6,739 nt of DNA from an uncultured Brevibacterium sp. (GCA_902489215.1 CABTZE010000112.1:1-6739), one strand, 5' to 3'. Positions 1 through 5,529 are shown, counted from the first letter of the stretch. The notes: a model not told the origin generated them from the sequence alone. Numbers and translations are program-made.

Positions 1-111
1 CGCGTGAAACTGCATTAAAGCGCAAATCTGGCTTGGCCTGGCGGCATGCCGAAGTGCCCGCGCCGAAGTCAGCGCTGAAGTTGGGTTCAGCCGCGATGTG
101 TGCGCGGACCG
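1..111. other. Non-coding flank downstream of the minus-strand gene
   Basis: I see no convincing gene here. The stretch holds two perfect 10-bp palindromes, CGGCATGCCG at 42-51 and TCAGCGCTGA at 69-78, and part of the hairpin repeat described at 91-132. It is the 3' flank of the gene that ends at 112. Open frames that cross it on the plus strand have Arg/Cys/Ser-rich compositions typical of antisense shadows. Confidence 0.5.
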
Positions 112-141
112 TCAGCCTCGATGTGTGCGAGGCCCGTCATC
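91..141. repeat. 25-bp imperfect tandem duplication, each unit a hairpin
   Basis: Two copies of a 25-bp unit sit head to tail, both containing GATGTGTGCG (95-104 and 120-129) followed by a CCGTCA block. Each copy folds into a 5-bp stem with the same ATGTGTG loop: CCGCG/CGCGG at 91-95/103-107 and CCTCG/CGAGG at 116-120/128-132. The main difference between the stems is a paired change, G93-C105 against T118-A130, so pairing is kept. Read on the minus strand, each copy encodes DGPRTHRG followed by TGA. The first stop ends the gene at 112, and the second copy repeats the C-terminus in another frame. This could be a tandem-hairpin transcription end without a U-tract, a protein-binding site, or a chance slip duplication. 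Confidence 0.6.
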
Positions 142-1140
142 GGCAGTGCCAGACGCGGCAGAGCCAGATGCGGCGCCCACAGCGTCAGCCTCACTGCTGG
201 CAGCATCGCCGCCCGAAGTCTCAAGCTCGGCAATGTCATCGACCATGCTGAGCTCACCTGAAGCAGCAGAATCGGCCGAGTCACCGGAGCCATCGTCAGA
301 CTTCTTACGGCGCCCCACGAGCGCACCCAGCTTCTTCAGGGAGCTCAGGGTTTTGCGGTCTTTTCGCAGGCTTGTGATCCGCGGATCGGTTTCGGCGATG
401 AAATCATCCGGCATGGCGCCGAAAGCAGTGGAAGCGCTCTTGATGACGACGTTCGCCATTGAGCGGTTGACCATAATGCCGACGGCAGCGCCCAGGCCGA
501 ACGGCAGAATCCGTCCGATGGTCGAGCCGATCGTCTTCGTGCTGTAGCGCTTGATCATCTCGTCGCGCATTTTCTTGATGAGTGAGTTCAGGAGGTTCGA
601 CGGGATGGACTGCGTGACCATCGACGCCCACGCCCGTCCGGTGCGCTCAACGTTCGTCTGGCCGGCGACCCCGGCGTCTTCGGAGAACTGGCGAACCAGC
701 TTGCGGCCGGCCTTGCCCAGCATGAGGCCCAGAACCAAGGCGTTGGCGCGGGGACGGTCGACAATCGTCATGCCGTGCAGTTCCGCCATGGCCTGCGCGT
801 AGAGTGCGGAGGCTTCGAGGAACCCGGCGGTTTCAGCGGCTGAGACTCCGAGCGCGGCAGTCGTGCCCAAACCCGGGAAAACAGCAACAGCGCCGACGGC
901 AGCTCCGGAACCCATGGCCACGTTCCGGTAGTGCTTGCCGATGATGTCGGCCAGTTCCTGCGGGGATGCGTCCGGATTGCGCCGGCGCATGGTCCGCAGA
1001 TAGGCCAGCACCATGGGCCGCTGCACGCTCAGCAGTTTGCTCAGCGAAACCTCAACGGCCGGCTGGAGAGTTCCGTCGCGGCGCACGGCAAAGCCCGCGG
1101 CCTTCTGTGCGCCCTTGAGCGCTTTACTTGTCTTAGACAC
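112..1140 (-). CDS. Uncharacterised, possibly membrane-associated protein, loosely EcsC-like
   Basis: I do not recognise a defined function. The 342-aa product has a basic N-terminus (residues 1-20), a Gly/Ala/Val hydrophobic stretch at about 76-105, a basic helix at about 186-202 (KKMRDEMIKRY) and a second Gly-rich hydrophobic stretch at about 203-235. It ends in a tail from about 281 that is rich in Ser, Ala, Gly, Asp and Glu and probably disordered. The paired glycine-rich segments resemble the layout of EcsC-like proteins, but that is weak inference. I place the start at the GTG at 1140, because a TACAGT -10 lies exactly 7 nt before it, the leaderless spacing. The longer ATG frame from 1191 would start upstream of that promoter and would overlap the ATG of the divergent gene. 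The stop lies in a 25-bp tandem duplication. Confidence 0.75.
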   Translation of the reverse strand: MSKTSKALKGAQKAAGFAVRRDGTLQPAVEVSLSKLLSVQRPMVLAYLRTMRRRNPDASPQELADIIGKHYRNVAMGSGAAVGAVAVFPGLGTTAALGVSAAETAGFLEASALYAQAMAELHGMTIVDRPRANALVLGLMLGKAGRKLVRQFSEDAGVAGQTNVERTGRAWASMVTQSIPSNLLNSLIKKMRDEMIKRYSTKTIGSTIGRILPFGLGAAVGIMVNRSMANVVIKSASTAFGAMPDDFIAETDPRITSLRKDRKTLSSLKKLGALVGRRKKSDDGSGDSADSAASGELSMVDDIAELETSGGDAASSEADAVGAASGSAASGTADDGPRTHRG

Positions 1141-1147
1141 GAACACC

Positions 1148-1153
1148 ACTGTA
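1148..1153 (-). promoter_or_regulatory. -10 element of the leaderless minus-strand gene
   Basis: The minus strand reads TACAGT, then 7 nt (GGTGTTC), then GTG at 1140. This is the actinobacterial leaderless arrangement, in which the transcript starts at or next to the start codon. No good -35 is visible at 17-18 nt upstream. Confidence 0.6.
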
Positions 1154-1176
1154 GTAGGCGGTTCTGTGCGGCTCCT

Positions 1177-1182
1177 TAGACT
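1177..1182 (+). promoter_or_regulatory. -10 element of the leaderless plus-strand gene at 1190
   Basis: TAGACT is followed by 7 nt (GGAATCC) and the ATG at 1190, matching the leaderless pattern. No Shine-Dalgarno sequence precedes the ATG. A -35 match is not evident. It lies 23 bp from the opposing -10 at 1148-1153. Confidence 0.6.
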
Positions 1183-1189
1183 GGAATCC

Positions 1190-1786
1190 ATGAGCTCCGA
1201 ACGTCGGTTTCACCGTCCCGTGCGCCGCCCCAACCTCGATGGCACCGATTTGCGCCCCGGCCCGGCCGAGCAGTCTGAGCTTGCTCACGAACTTGCGGGC
1301 ATGGTGATCACCGATCCCTCCCGCACCCGGGATTCTGCCAGCACCGAGCGCTTTGTCCGCTTGGCTGACGAGCACGGCCTGGAACAGATTGCGCAGCTGT
1401 GGGCGCGGTCCCCCGCGGTTTCCCTGCCGGGCGCGCTGTGGCGCCTGTACGTGCTGCGCACCTGGATCCGCCGCCGAGGTGCCGAAGCCTCCCGCTGGTA
1501 TCGCACCGGTCTTGCCGGTGGGGGTTCCGCGGTGGCCGAGGCGATCGCGGGTGCCCCTCCCATGCCCACGCCCGATGAGCTGGCCGATGTTGTCGACGAC
1601 ATTATGCGCGGAGCGTTTCGCGGGGACTTCGCAATCGCGCTCGAACGTGCCGCGGCTTTTGTTGCGATTGTCACCCGCGGACGGGCCGCTGACGATGCCG
1701 ACAACTCTGGCCTGCGGTCATTTGCGCAGATGAGCGATGACCTGCGCGCCTGTGCCGAAGAGTTCCGCCGCGGACGTTTGGTTTAG
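1190..1786 (+). CDS. Conserved-looking hypothetical protein upstream of the phosphate operon
   Basis: The 198-aa product has no domain I can name with confidence. It begins with an Arg/Pro-rich, probably flexible stretch (residues 1-30). A mainly helical body follows, with a run at about 53-95 (FVRLADEHGLEQIAQLWA, then SLPGALWRLYVLRTWIRRR), a Gly/Pro linker at about 109-127 (GGGSAVAEAIAGAPPMPTP) and a helical C-terminus at about 128-195. There is no signal peptide or membrane segment, so it is probably cytosolic. I have an uncertain memory of similar actinobacterial proteins carrying an RNA polymerase beta-subunit label; nothing here resembles RpoB. The ATG at 1190 is chosen because TAGACT lies 7 nt upstream; the frame is open further upstream but would overlap the divergent gene. 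It ends 39 bp before the -10 of the next transcription unit. Confidence 0.75.
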   Translation: MSSERRFHRPVRRPNLDGTDLRPGPAEQSELAHELAGMVITDPSRTRDSASTERFVRLADEHGLEQIAQLWARSPAVSLPGALWRLYVLRTWIRRRGAEASRWYRTGLAGGGSAVAEAIAGAPPMPTPDELADVVDDIMRGAFRGDFAIALERAAAFVAIVTRGRAADDADNSGLRSFAQMSDDLRACAEEFRRGRLV

Positions 1787-1824
1787 CGGCTCCGCACAGC
1801 TGGTCTTCGCTCCGCTGGGTCGCT

Positions 1825-1830
1825 TACAGT
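1825..1830 (+). promoter_or_regulatory. -10 element of the DUF47-PiT operon
   Basis: TACAGT is identical to the -10 inferred for the minus-strand gene at 1140. It is followed after 6 nt by the G at 1837, the first base of a strong hairpin, so the transcript would begin at the structured leader. A good -35 is not apparent (1801-1807 reads TGGTCTT). The nearest usable start codon is the ATG at 1971, which gives a leader of about 134 nt. That contrasts with the leaderless genes around it. Confidence 0.5.
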
Positions 1831-1836
1831 GGAGGT

Positions 1837-1937
1837 GTGCTCTTCGGAGCACCGGTGTCGGGCCGCCAGATGCCCCGGGCTCCAACATTTGCCGCTTCGA
1901 GCGGCCTTCCGCCGAGAGGCGCACTCGGCCCGACACC
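1837..1937 (+). ncRNA. Candidate structured leader RNA of the phosphate operon
   Basis: Visible elements, in order: a perfect 6-bp hairpin GTGCTC-TTCG-GAGCAC (1837-1852) with a stable UUCG tetraloop closed by C-G; a perfect 12-bp helix, GGTGTCGGGCCG at 1854-1865 pairing with CGGCCCGACACC at 1926-1937; inside it GCCGCT-TCG-AGCGGC (1891-1905); and CGCC-GAGA-GGCG (1910-1921) with a GNRA tetraloop. A 25-nt single-stranded stretch (1866-1890) lies between the closing helix and the first inner hairpin. An alternative 6-bp stem, 1911-1916 with 1924-1929, would break the inner end of the closing helix. I do not recognise the consensus of any riboswitch class I know. Function is inferred from position between the promoter and the DUF47 start. 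It could instead be a protein-binding leader or a non-regulatory structure favoured by high GC. Confidence 0.5.
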
Positions 1938-1959
1938 ACCCCCTATGTGTTGAATAGAC

Positions 1960-1965
1960 GAGGAC
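1960..1965 (+). promoter_or_regulatory. Ribosome binding site of the DUF47 gene
   Basis: GAGGAC ends 5 nt before the ATG at 1971. It supports that start over the long upstream open frame from 1737. It lies 22 nt after the 12-bp helix of the leader, so leader folding could affect access to it. Confidence 0.55.
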
Positions 1966-1970
1966 AGGAC

Positions 1971-2585
1971 ATGCCCCGAAAGGCCGCGAGCGCAGTTTTC
2001 TTTGATCTGCTCGCCCAACTGTCTTCCGCCATGCAGGAAGCCAACCTCGTCCTGGCTGAACTTTCCGGCATTGACGCCCCACATCGTCGCGAAGCACAAG
2101 CACAGCTCGAAATCATCGCGGGCAACGCCGACGATCACTTCGATGCGCTGACGCGCGCTCTGCGCGAGTCCTATCTCACGCCGATCGACCGCGCGCTGCT
2201 GTACCGGCTGGCCGCCGCTATGCGCGACTGCTGCTACGAACTGCGCTCGGTGGGCTTCGCCCTGACATCATCTGCTTTTGAAGAGCTCCCAGCGGGCGCA
2301 CTGGAAATGCTTGCGCTGTTGTCGAACTACGCGGACAACACCAAGCGCATGACGCAGCGGCTCCCGGCCAAATTCGACCAGTGGGAGTACACGGCATCGG
2401 TGCACACGCTGTCTAAGCGCGCGCTGGCTCTGCGCCAGCAGCTGTCGGATACCGTTCCGGCTTCGCGCAAGGGATCCGTTTACCTCAGTGCCGCAATCCA
2501 ACTGAGCCTGACGTTCCGGGACACGTGCGAGGCCTTTCAGGAGGTCGGCCGCATCGTGGCAGAGATTGCTCTGACGGAATCCTGA
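1971..2585 (+). CDS. DUF47 / PhoU-like partner of a Pit phosphate transporter
   Basis: The 204-aa product fits the all-helical DUF47 family (PhoU-like fold), whose members are usually encoded beside PiT permeases and are thought to modulate phosphate uptake from the cytosol. The clearest family block is NADDHFDALTRAL at about 52-64 followed by YLTPIDRALLYRLAAAMRD at 68-86; the TPIDR motif after an acidic helix is typical. The C-terminal half (about 145-200) continues as amphipathic helices ending in FRDTCEAFQEVGRIVAEI. Length is close to the family norm of about 205-215 aa. The ATG at 1971 has a ribosome site; the upstream extension has a non-protein-like composition and overlaps the previous gene. 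It ends 2 nt before the permease start, so the two are co-transcribed and probably translationally coupled. Confidence 0.85.
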   Translation: MPRKAASAVFFDLLAQLSSAMQEANLVLAELSGIDAPHRREAQAQLEIIAGNADDHFDALTRALRESYLTPIDRALLYRLAAAMRDCCYELRSVGFALTSSAFEELPAGALEMLALLSNYADNTKRMTQRLPAKFDQWEYTASVHTLSKRALALRQQLSDTVPASRKGSVYLSAAIQLSLTFRDTCEAFQEVGRIVAEIALTES

Positions 2586-2587
2586 CC

Positions 2588-3616
2588 GTGGACCCTCTGC
2601 TTCTGGCCGCCGGCCTTCTGTGCTTAGCGTTCGGTGTTTCCAACGGCTTCCACGATGCCGGTGTGCAGGTGGGCAACGCGGTGGCCACGCGCACGCTGCG
2701 CCCCCGCCAAGCTCTCCTCATGTGTGCGGTATTCAACTTCATCGGTGCGCTGCTGGGGCAGGGGCTCCTTCTGGCGCTGACGGGTCACCTGCTCACCGTT
2801 GACACCTTGGGGCACGATCTTCTGCTCATCCTGATTCCGGGACTGTTCGCCGCCCTGGTCATCAACACCTCGACGTATTTTCTTGCGGTCCCGGTTTCAG
2901 CCACGCACTGTCTTTTCGGCGGTCTGCTGGGAGCCGGTTTCGTCTACGGCGCTCAGCCGCTCAACACGGACCTGGTCACGGATTCACTGTTCCGTCTGGC
3001 CATCAGTCCGATTGCCGCGCTTTTCATTGCGTGGCTTGCGCTCACCCTGCTGGTGCCGTTTCTGCTCAACCGTTCACCGAAGCCCGTCTACCGAGCGTTC
3101 CGTCAGGGTACAGCCGTGGGAACAGCCGCCCTGTCTGTCGCCCACGGTTCGCAGGACGCGCAGAAAATCGGCGCCGTCTTCATTGCCGCGTGGCTCTCTT
3201 CGCGCGGCGACACCAGCATGAACCAGCTGCCGGGCTACGTGCTGTGGATCATCATCGTGCTGAGCGCCCTGGCTATTGCCGGCGGCACGCTCCTGTCCGG
3301 ATGGCGTGTTGCCGACACCGTCTCAAGGCGCCTGTCGACCCTCGATCCGGTCGGGACCGGCACCTCGACCATGGTTGCTGCCGTGCTGTCCTATTTGGCG
3401 GCGTTCGTTCTCCGCGTGCCGATCTCCATGAGCTTCCTCGTGGTCGGCACCAACATCGGCGCGGGGCTGGCCTCATCGCACAGCAGGTTCGCCTGGCGCA
3501 GTCGGAATCGTCTGCGCACCCTGGTGTTCGTGATATCAGTCTGGCTTATGGGCATGCCCGCCAGCGCTCTGCTGGCCGCAGCGTCAGCAGCAGTGTTCCG
3601 CGCAATCGCCGCCTGA
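2588..3616 (+). CDS. Divergent PiT-family (PHO-4) inorganic phosphate permease
   Basis: A 342-aa integral membrane protein of the PiT family, which takes up phosphate (often as a metal-phosphate) by coupling to H+ or Na+. Family marks: NGFHDAG at 19-25 at the end of TM1, VPVSATH at 101-107, AHGSQDAQK at 185-193 in the second inverted repeat, and VPISMSFLVVGTNIGAG at 277-293. About nine or ten hydrophobic segments are evident. It departs from the usual signatures: the first repeat lacks the ANA of DTANAVAT, the second reads GSQD where GAND is usual, and the repeat-two STTH-type motif is SMSF. The aspartates D23 and D190 remain. The GTG start gives a short N-terminus before TM1, as expected; no strong ribosome site is visible, and coupling to the DUF47 stop 2 nt upstream is likely. 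A shifted substrate or coupling ion is possible. Confidence 0.85.
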   Translation: MDPLLLAAGLLCLAFGVSNGFHDAGVQVGNAVATRTLRPRQALLMCAVFNFIGALLGQGLLLALTGHLLTVDTLGHDLLLILIPGLFAALVINTSTYFLAVPVSATHCLFGGLLGAGFVYGAQPLNTDLVTDSLFRLAISPIAALFIAWLALTLLVPFLLNRSPKPVYRAFRQGTAVGTAALSVAHGSQDAQKIGAVFIAAWLSSRGDTSMNQLPGYVLWIIIVLSALAIAGGTLLSGWRVADTVSRRLSTLDPVGTGTSTMVAAVLSYLAAFVLRVPISMSFLVVGTNIGAGLASSHSRFAWRSRNRLRTLVFVISVWLMGMPASALLAAASAAVFRAIAA

Positions 3617-3617
3617 G

Positions 3618-3645
3618 CGGTCGGCAGCCTGCGAGCCTGCCGCCG
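3618..3645. terminator. Hairpin between convergent genes, possible bidirectional terminator
   Basis: GCGG-T-CGGCAG pairs with CTGCCG-CCG around a 9-nt loop, giving 9 bp with one bulged T at 3621. It begins one base after the permease stop and ends 2 bases before the 3' end of the minus-strand gene. Neither side has a U-tract, so it would be a terminator of the U-poor kind proposed for GC-rich actinobacteria. Confidence 0.45.
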
Positions 3646-3647
3646 TG

Positions 3648-4289
3648 TCAGTATCCGGTGTAGCGGCCGGGCTTGTGGTTGACGGCGAGCACTATGTTGA
3701 GCACAACAACGCCGATGACGGAGACCAGCACCGTCTGCCACGGGCTGACGAAGAACGACGCCAGCACGATGACGGCATCGAGCGCCATGAGCACCGAACC
3801 GGCGTTGAGACCCGCCCGCTCCTGCAGGATGAGCGCCAGAATGTTGAATCCGCCCAGGGATGCTCCGTGGCGGAACAGGATGAGAATGCCGACACCCGCA
3901 ATCACACTGCCGGTGGGCACCCCATAGAGAATCGGGAGGTCGTGAAGGCCAAGCATCGCCTCGTTGAAATCAGCCAGCACACCCACGACCGACACTGCCA
4001 GAAGGGTCCGCAGGGTGAATCCCCACCCCTTCTTCCAGATGGCCAGTGCGAAGAACGGCAGATTGACCAGCGGGAAAAGCACACCGATCGGCAGGTCGAC
4101 AACATAGCTGACGAGCAGCGCCAGACCAGCTGTCCCACCCGTAACGGCCTGAGCTGAGTGCAGAATGGCCAGGCCGATGGACGTCAGGTAGCTGCCGGTG
4201 ATGAATCCCAGGATGTTTTCGTACCAGCGGTGGCGCACTGGAGCGGGAAAAGTCGGCGGCAGCAGTGGGTTTTCAGCAGAGTTCGGCAC
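3648..4289 (-). CDS. YitT-family integral membrane protein (short form)
   Basis: A 213-aa membrane protein matching the YitT membrane domain (DUF161 type); family function is poorly known. About five or six hydrophobic segments follow a polar N-terminus of some 20 residues. Family blocks: AVTGGTAGLALLVSYVVDLP at 48-67, the aromatic-rich segment LPFFALAIWKKGWGFTLRT at 78-96, and the late FRHGASLGGFNILALILQE at about 140-158. The last corresponds to the glycine-rich RRGGSTGG-type motif, here without the TGG. The C-terminal DUF2179 domain of the longer homologues is absent. The start is the GTG at 4289, because a TATTAT -10 lies 6 nt upstream (leaderless); the frame open to 4793 reads antisense to the MFS gene and has a non-protein-like composition. 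Divergent from the exporter, with only 18 bp between them. Confidence 0.85.
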   Translation of the reverse strand: MPNSAENPLLPPTFPAPVRHRWYENILGFITGSYLTSIGLAILHSAQAVTGGTAGLALLVSYVVDLPIGVLFPLVNLPFFALAIWKKGWGFTLRTLLAVSVVGVLADFNEAMLGLHDLPILYGVPTGSVIAGVGILILFRHGASLGGFNILALILQERAGLNAGSVLMALDAVIVLASFFVSPWQTVLVSVIGVVVLNIVLAVNHKPGRYTGY

Positions 4290-4294
4290 TGAGC

Positions 4295-4300
4295 CATAAT
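4295..4300 (+). promoter_or_regulatory. -10 element of the leaderless MFS gene
   Basis: CATAAT lies exactly 7 nt before the ATG at 4308, and there is no Shine-Dalgarno sequence, so the gene is probably leaderless. It shares five of its six base pairs with the opposing yitT -10. Any -35 would lie inside the yitT coding region (about 4271-4277) and matches poorly. Confidence 0.55.
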
Positions 4301-4301
4301 A
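4296..4301 (-). promoter_or_regulatory. -10 element of the leaderless yitT-family gene
   Basis: The minus strand reads TATTAT, followed by 6 nt (GGCTCA) and the GTG at 4289. This is a near-consensus -10 (5 of 6 with TATAAT). Its -35 region would lie inside the first codons of the MFS gene (about 4319-4324) and is weak. Confidence 0.6.
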
Positions 4302-4307
4302 TCCACC

Positions 4308-5507
4308 ATGCCCCAGCAGCACTCGCGTGGAAGAAGCATCGCAGCCATCACCGCTCTGGCGGTCGGAACCTTCGGCATAGGGACTACGGAATTCGCCACG
4401 ATGGGCCTGCTTCCGAACATCGCGGAAGCGTTTTCGACGTCGATCACCCACGCTGGTTCCGCTGTCACCCTGTACGCGCTCGGTGTTGTCATCGGCGCCC
4501 CGATCATCACTGCTCTCGGGGCGAAGCTCAACCGCAAAATGCTGCTGGTCGTTCTGGCCGGCATCTTCACGCTCGGCAATGTCGCAGTCGCGGCGGCTCC
4601 CACAATGCCGATCCTGCTGGCCGCCCGCTTCTTCACGGGTCTGCCGCACGGGGCGTACTTCGGCCTTGCCGCGGTCGCCGCTGCCGGAATCGTCCACGAG
4701 GGCAAACGCGCCCGGGCCATGGCCGCTGTCGGCCTGGGTCTGACCGTGGCCGCAATCCTCGGTGTTCCCGCTGCAACCGCCGTCGGCTCTCACCTCGACT
4801 GGAGGATCGCCTATCTGCTGATTGCCGCGATTGGCGCAGTCACCGTCGTGGCGATCCTCGTCATCGTCCCCGCGGTGCAGCCTACGGTCCCGCCGTCAGT
4901 CCGGGGTGAGGTGCGCTCTCTGGCGAACCCGCAGGTCATCCTCACCCTGCTTGCCGGAGCAGTCGGATTCGGCGGCATGTTCGCCGTCTACACCTACATC
5001 GCGCCTGTTGTCACGGATCTGGCGCACCTTCCCGGTTCGGCCGTGCCGTGGATCCTTGTGACATACGGGGCAGGCATGACGGTCGGCCAGATGGTTGCGG
5101 GGCCTTTGGCTGATGCCTCTATCGAACGAGGCGCCATCACCGGGGCATCTCTCATGGGGTCTTCCCTGGTTGTCTTCGCCTTCACGGCTCACCTTCCCGT
5201 GATGCTTTTCCTGTGCGTGTTCACACTGGGAATCTCCGGGTCCGTCTTCGTCACCGCCCTGCAGATGCGGCTTCTGCGCGATTCACAGGACGCGCCGAAC
5301 CTGTCGGCCGCGATGAACCACGCCGCATTCAACACTGCAAATGCGGCCGGTGCCTGGCTCGGCGGGATTGTTCTGGCCGCTGGGTACGGCTTGCGGTCCC
5401 CCGCTGTTGTCGGCATCGGCCTCAACGCGGTCGGCTTGGCGCTTCTTCTGACCGCTGTTGCCCTGCATCGCAGATCACGCGCTTCACGCCAAGTGCTGGC
5501 GCTGTGA
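4308..5507 (+). CDS. MFS transporter, DHA1 family (AraJ/YdhP-like drug or sugar exporter)
   Basis: A 399-aa, 12-TM major facilitator, probably a proton-driven exporter in the cytoplasmic membrane. TM1 contains GTFGIGTTEFATMGLLP (20-36), the GTTEF block of AraJ-like DHA1 carriers. The TM2-TM3 loop has a reduced motif A (GAKLNRK, 71-77), TM4 has RFFTGLPHGAYFG (107-119), and TM5 has a motif C-like GLGLTVAAILGVP (142-154). The central loop is at about 189-207. The second half carries the family block NHAAFNTANAAGAWLGG (337-353). The substrate cannot be read from the sequence; members export drugs, arabinose or purine derivatives. The start is the ATG at 4308, with a -10 7 nt upstream. It ends 6 nt before the -10 of the lut operon. 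No regulator gene is adjacent. Confidence 0.9.
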   Translation: MPQQHSRGRSIAAITALAVGTFGIGTTEFATMGLLPNIAEAFSTSITHAGSAVTLYALGVVIGAPIITALGAKLNRKMLLVVLAGIFTLGNVAVAAAPTMPILLAARFFTGLPHGAYFGLAAVAAAGIVHEGKRARAMAAVGLGLTVAAILGVPAATAVGSHLDWRIAYLLIAAIGAVTVVAILVIVPAVQPTVPPSVRGEVRSLANPQVILTLLAGAVGFGGMFAVYTYIAPVVTDLAHLPGSAVPWILVTYGAGMTVGQMVAGPLADASIERGAITGASLMGSSLVVFAFTAHLPVMLFLCVFTLGISGSVFVTALQMRLLRDSQDAPNLSAAMNHAAFNTANAAGAWLGGIVLAAGYGLRSPAVVGIGLNAVGLALLLTAVALHRRSRASRQVLAL

Positions 5508-5513
5508 TTCCGC

Positions 5514-5519
5514 TAGTCT
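5514..5519 (+). promoter_or_regulatory. -10 element of the lut operon
   Basis: TAGTCT lies 6 nt after the MFS stop codon and 6 nt before a GTG at 5526. Transcription would start near 5526, leaving a leader of about 46 nt with a hairpin and a ribosome site before lutA. The GTG at 5526 opens an 81-codon frame that overlaps lutA in another frame and looks like a shadow. Confidence 0.5.
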
Positions 5520-5529
5520 GAAACTGTGA

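Noticed and set aside
42..78. Two 10-bp palindromes as operators
   Set aside because: They lie downstream of a gene with no start codon or promoter nearby, and GC-rich palindromes of this length are common by chance.
98..547. 149-aa plus-strand open frame
   Set aside because: It is antisense to the C-terminal half of the minus-strand gene, whose acidic Ser/Ala tail produces Ser/Pro/Ala codons on the other strand. No ribosome site is visible.
1837..1852. UUCG hairpin as a terminator of the gene ending at 1786
   Set aside because: No U-tract follows (ACCGGTG comes next), and a -10 just upstream makes it more likely the first element of a new transcript.
1737..1970. 78-residue N-terminal extension of the DUF47 protein
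   Set aside because: It overlaps the preceding gene, crosses the structured leader, and has a composition unlike the family. The ATG at 1971 has a ribosome site and gives the normal length.
1837..1970. A known riboswitch class (TPP, cobalamin, SAM, FMN, fluoride, M-box, yybP-ykoY, ydaO, guanidine)
   Set aside because: I compared it from memory with the conserved motifs of these classes and found no match. This is not a substitute for a covariance-model search.
3645..4157. 170-aa plus-strand open frame, highly charged (Glu/His/Arg/Gln-rich)
   Set aside because: It is antisense to the yitT-family gene; the composition is the expected mirror of a hydrophobic, GC-rich coding strand.
4290..4793. 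N-terminal extension of the yitT-family frame to 381 aa
   Set aside because: The extra residues read antisense to the MFS gene and are Asp/Gly/Arg-rich without membrane segments. Starting at the GTG at 4289 gives the normal YitT size and places the -10 upstream.
4265..4909. 214-aa plus-strand frame overlapping the MFS gene
   Set aside because: It is Arg/His/Cys-rich and out of frame with a clear 12-TM transporter. It is a shadow.
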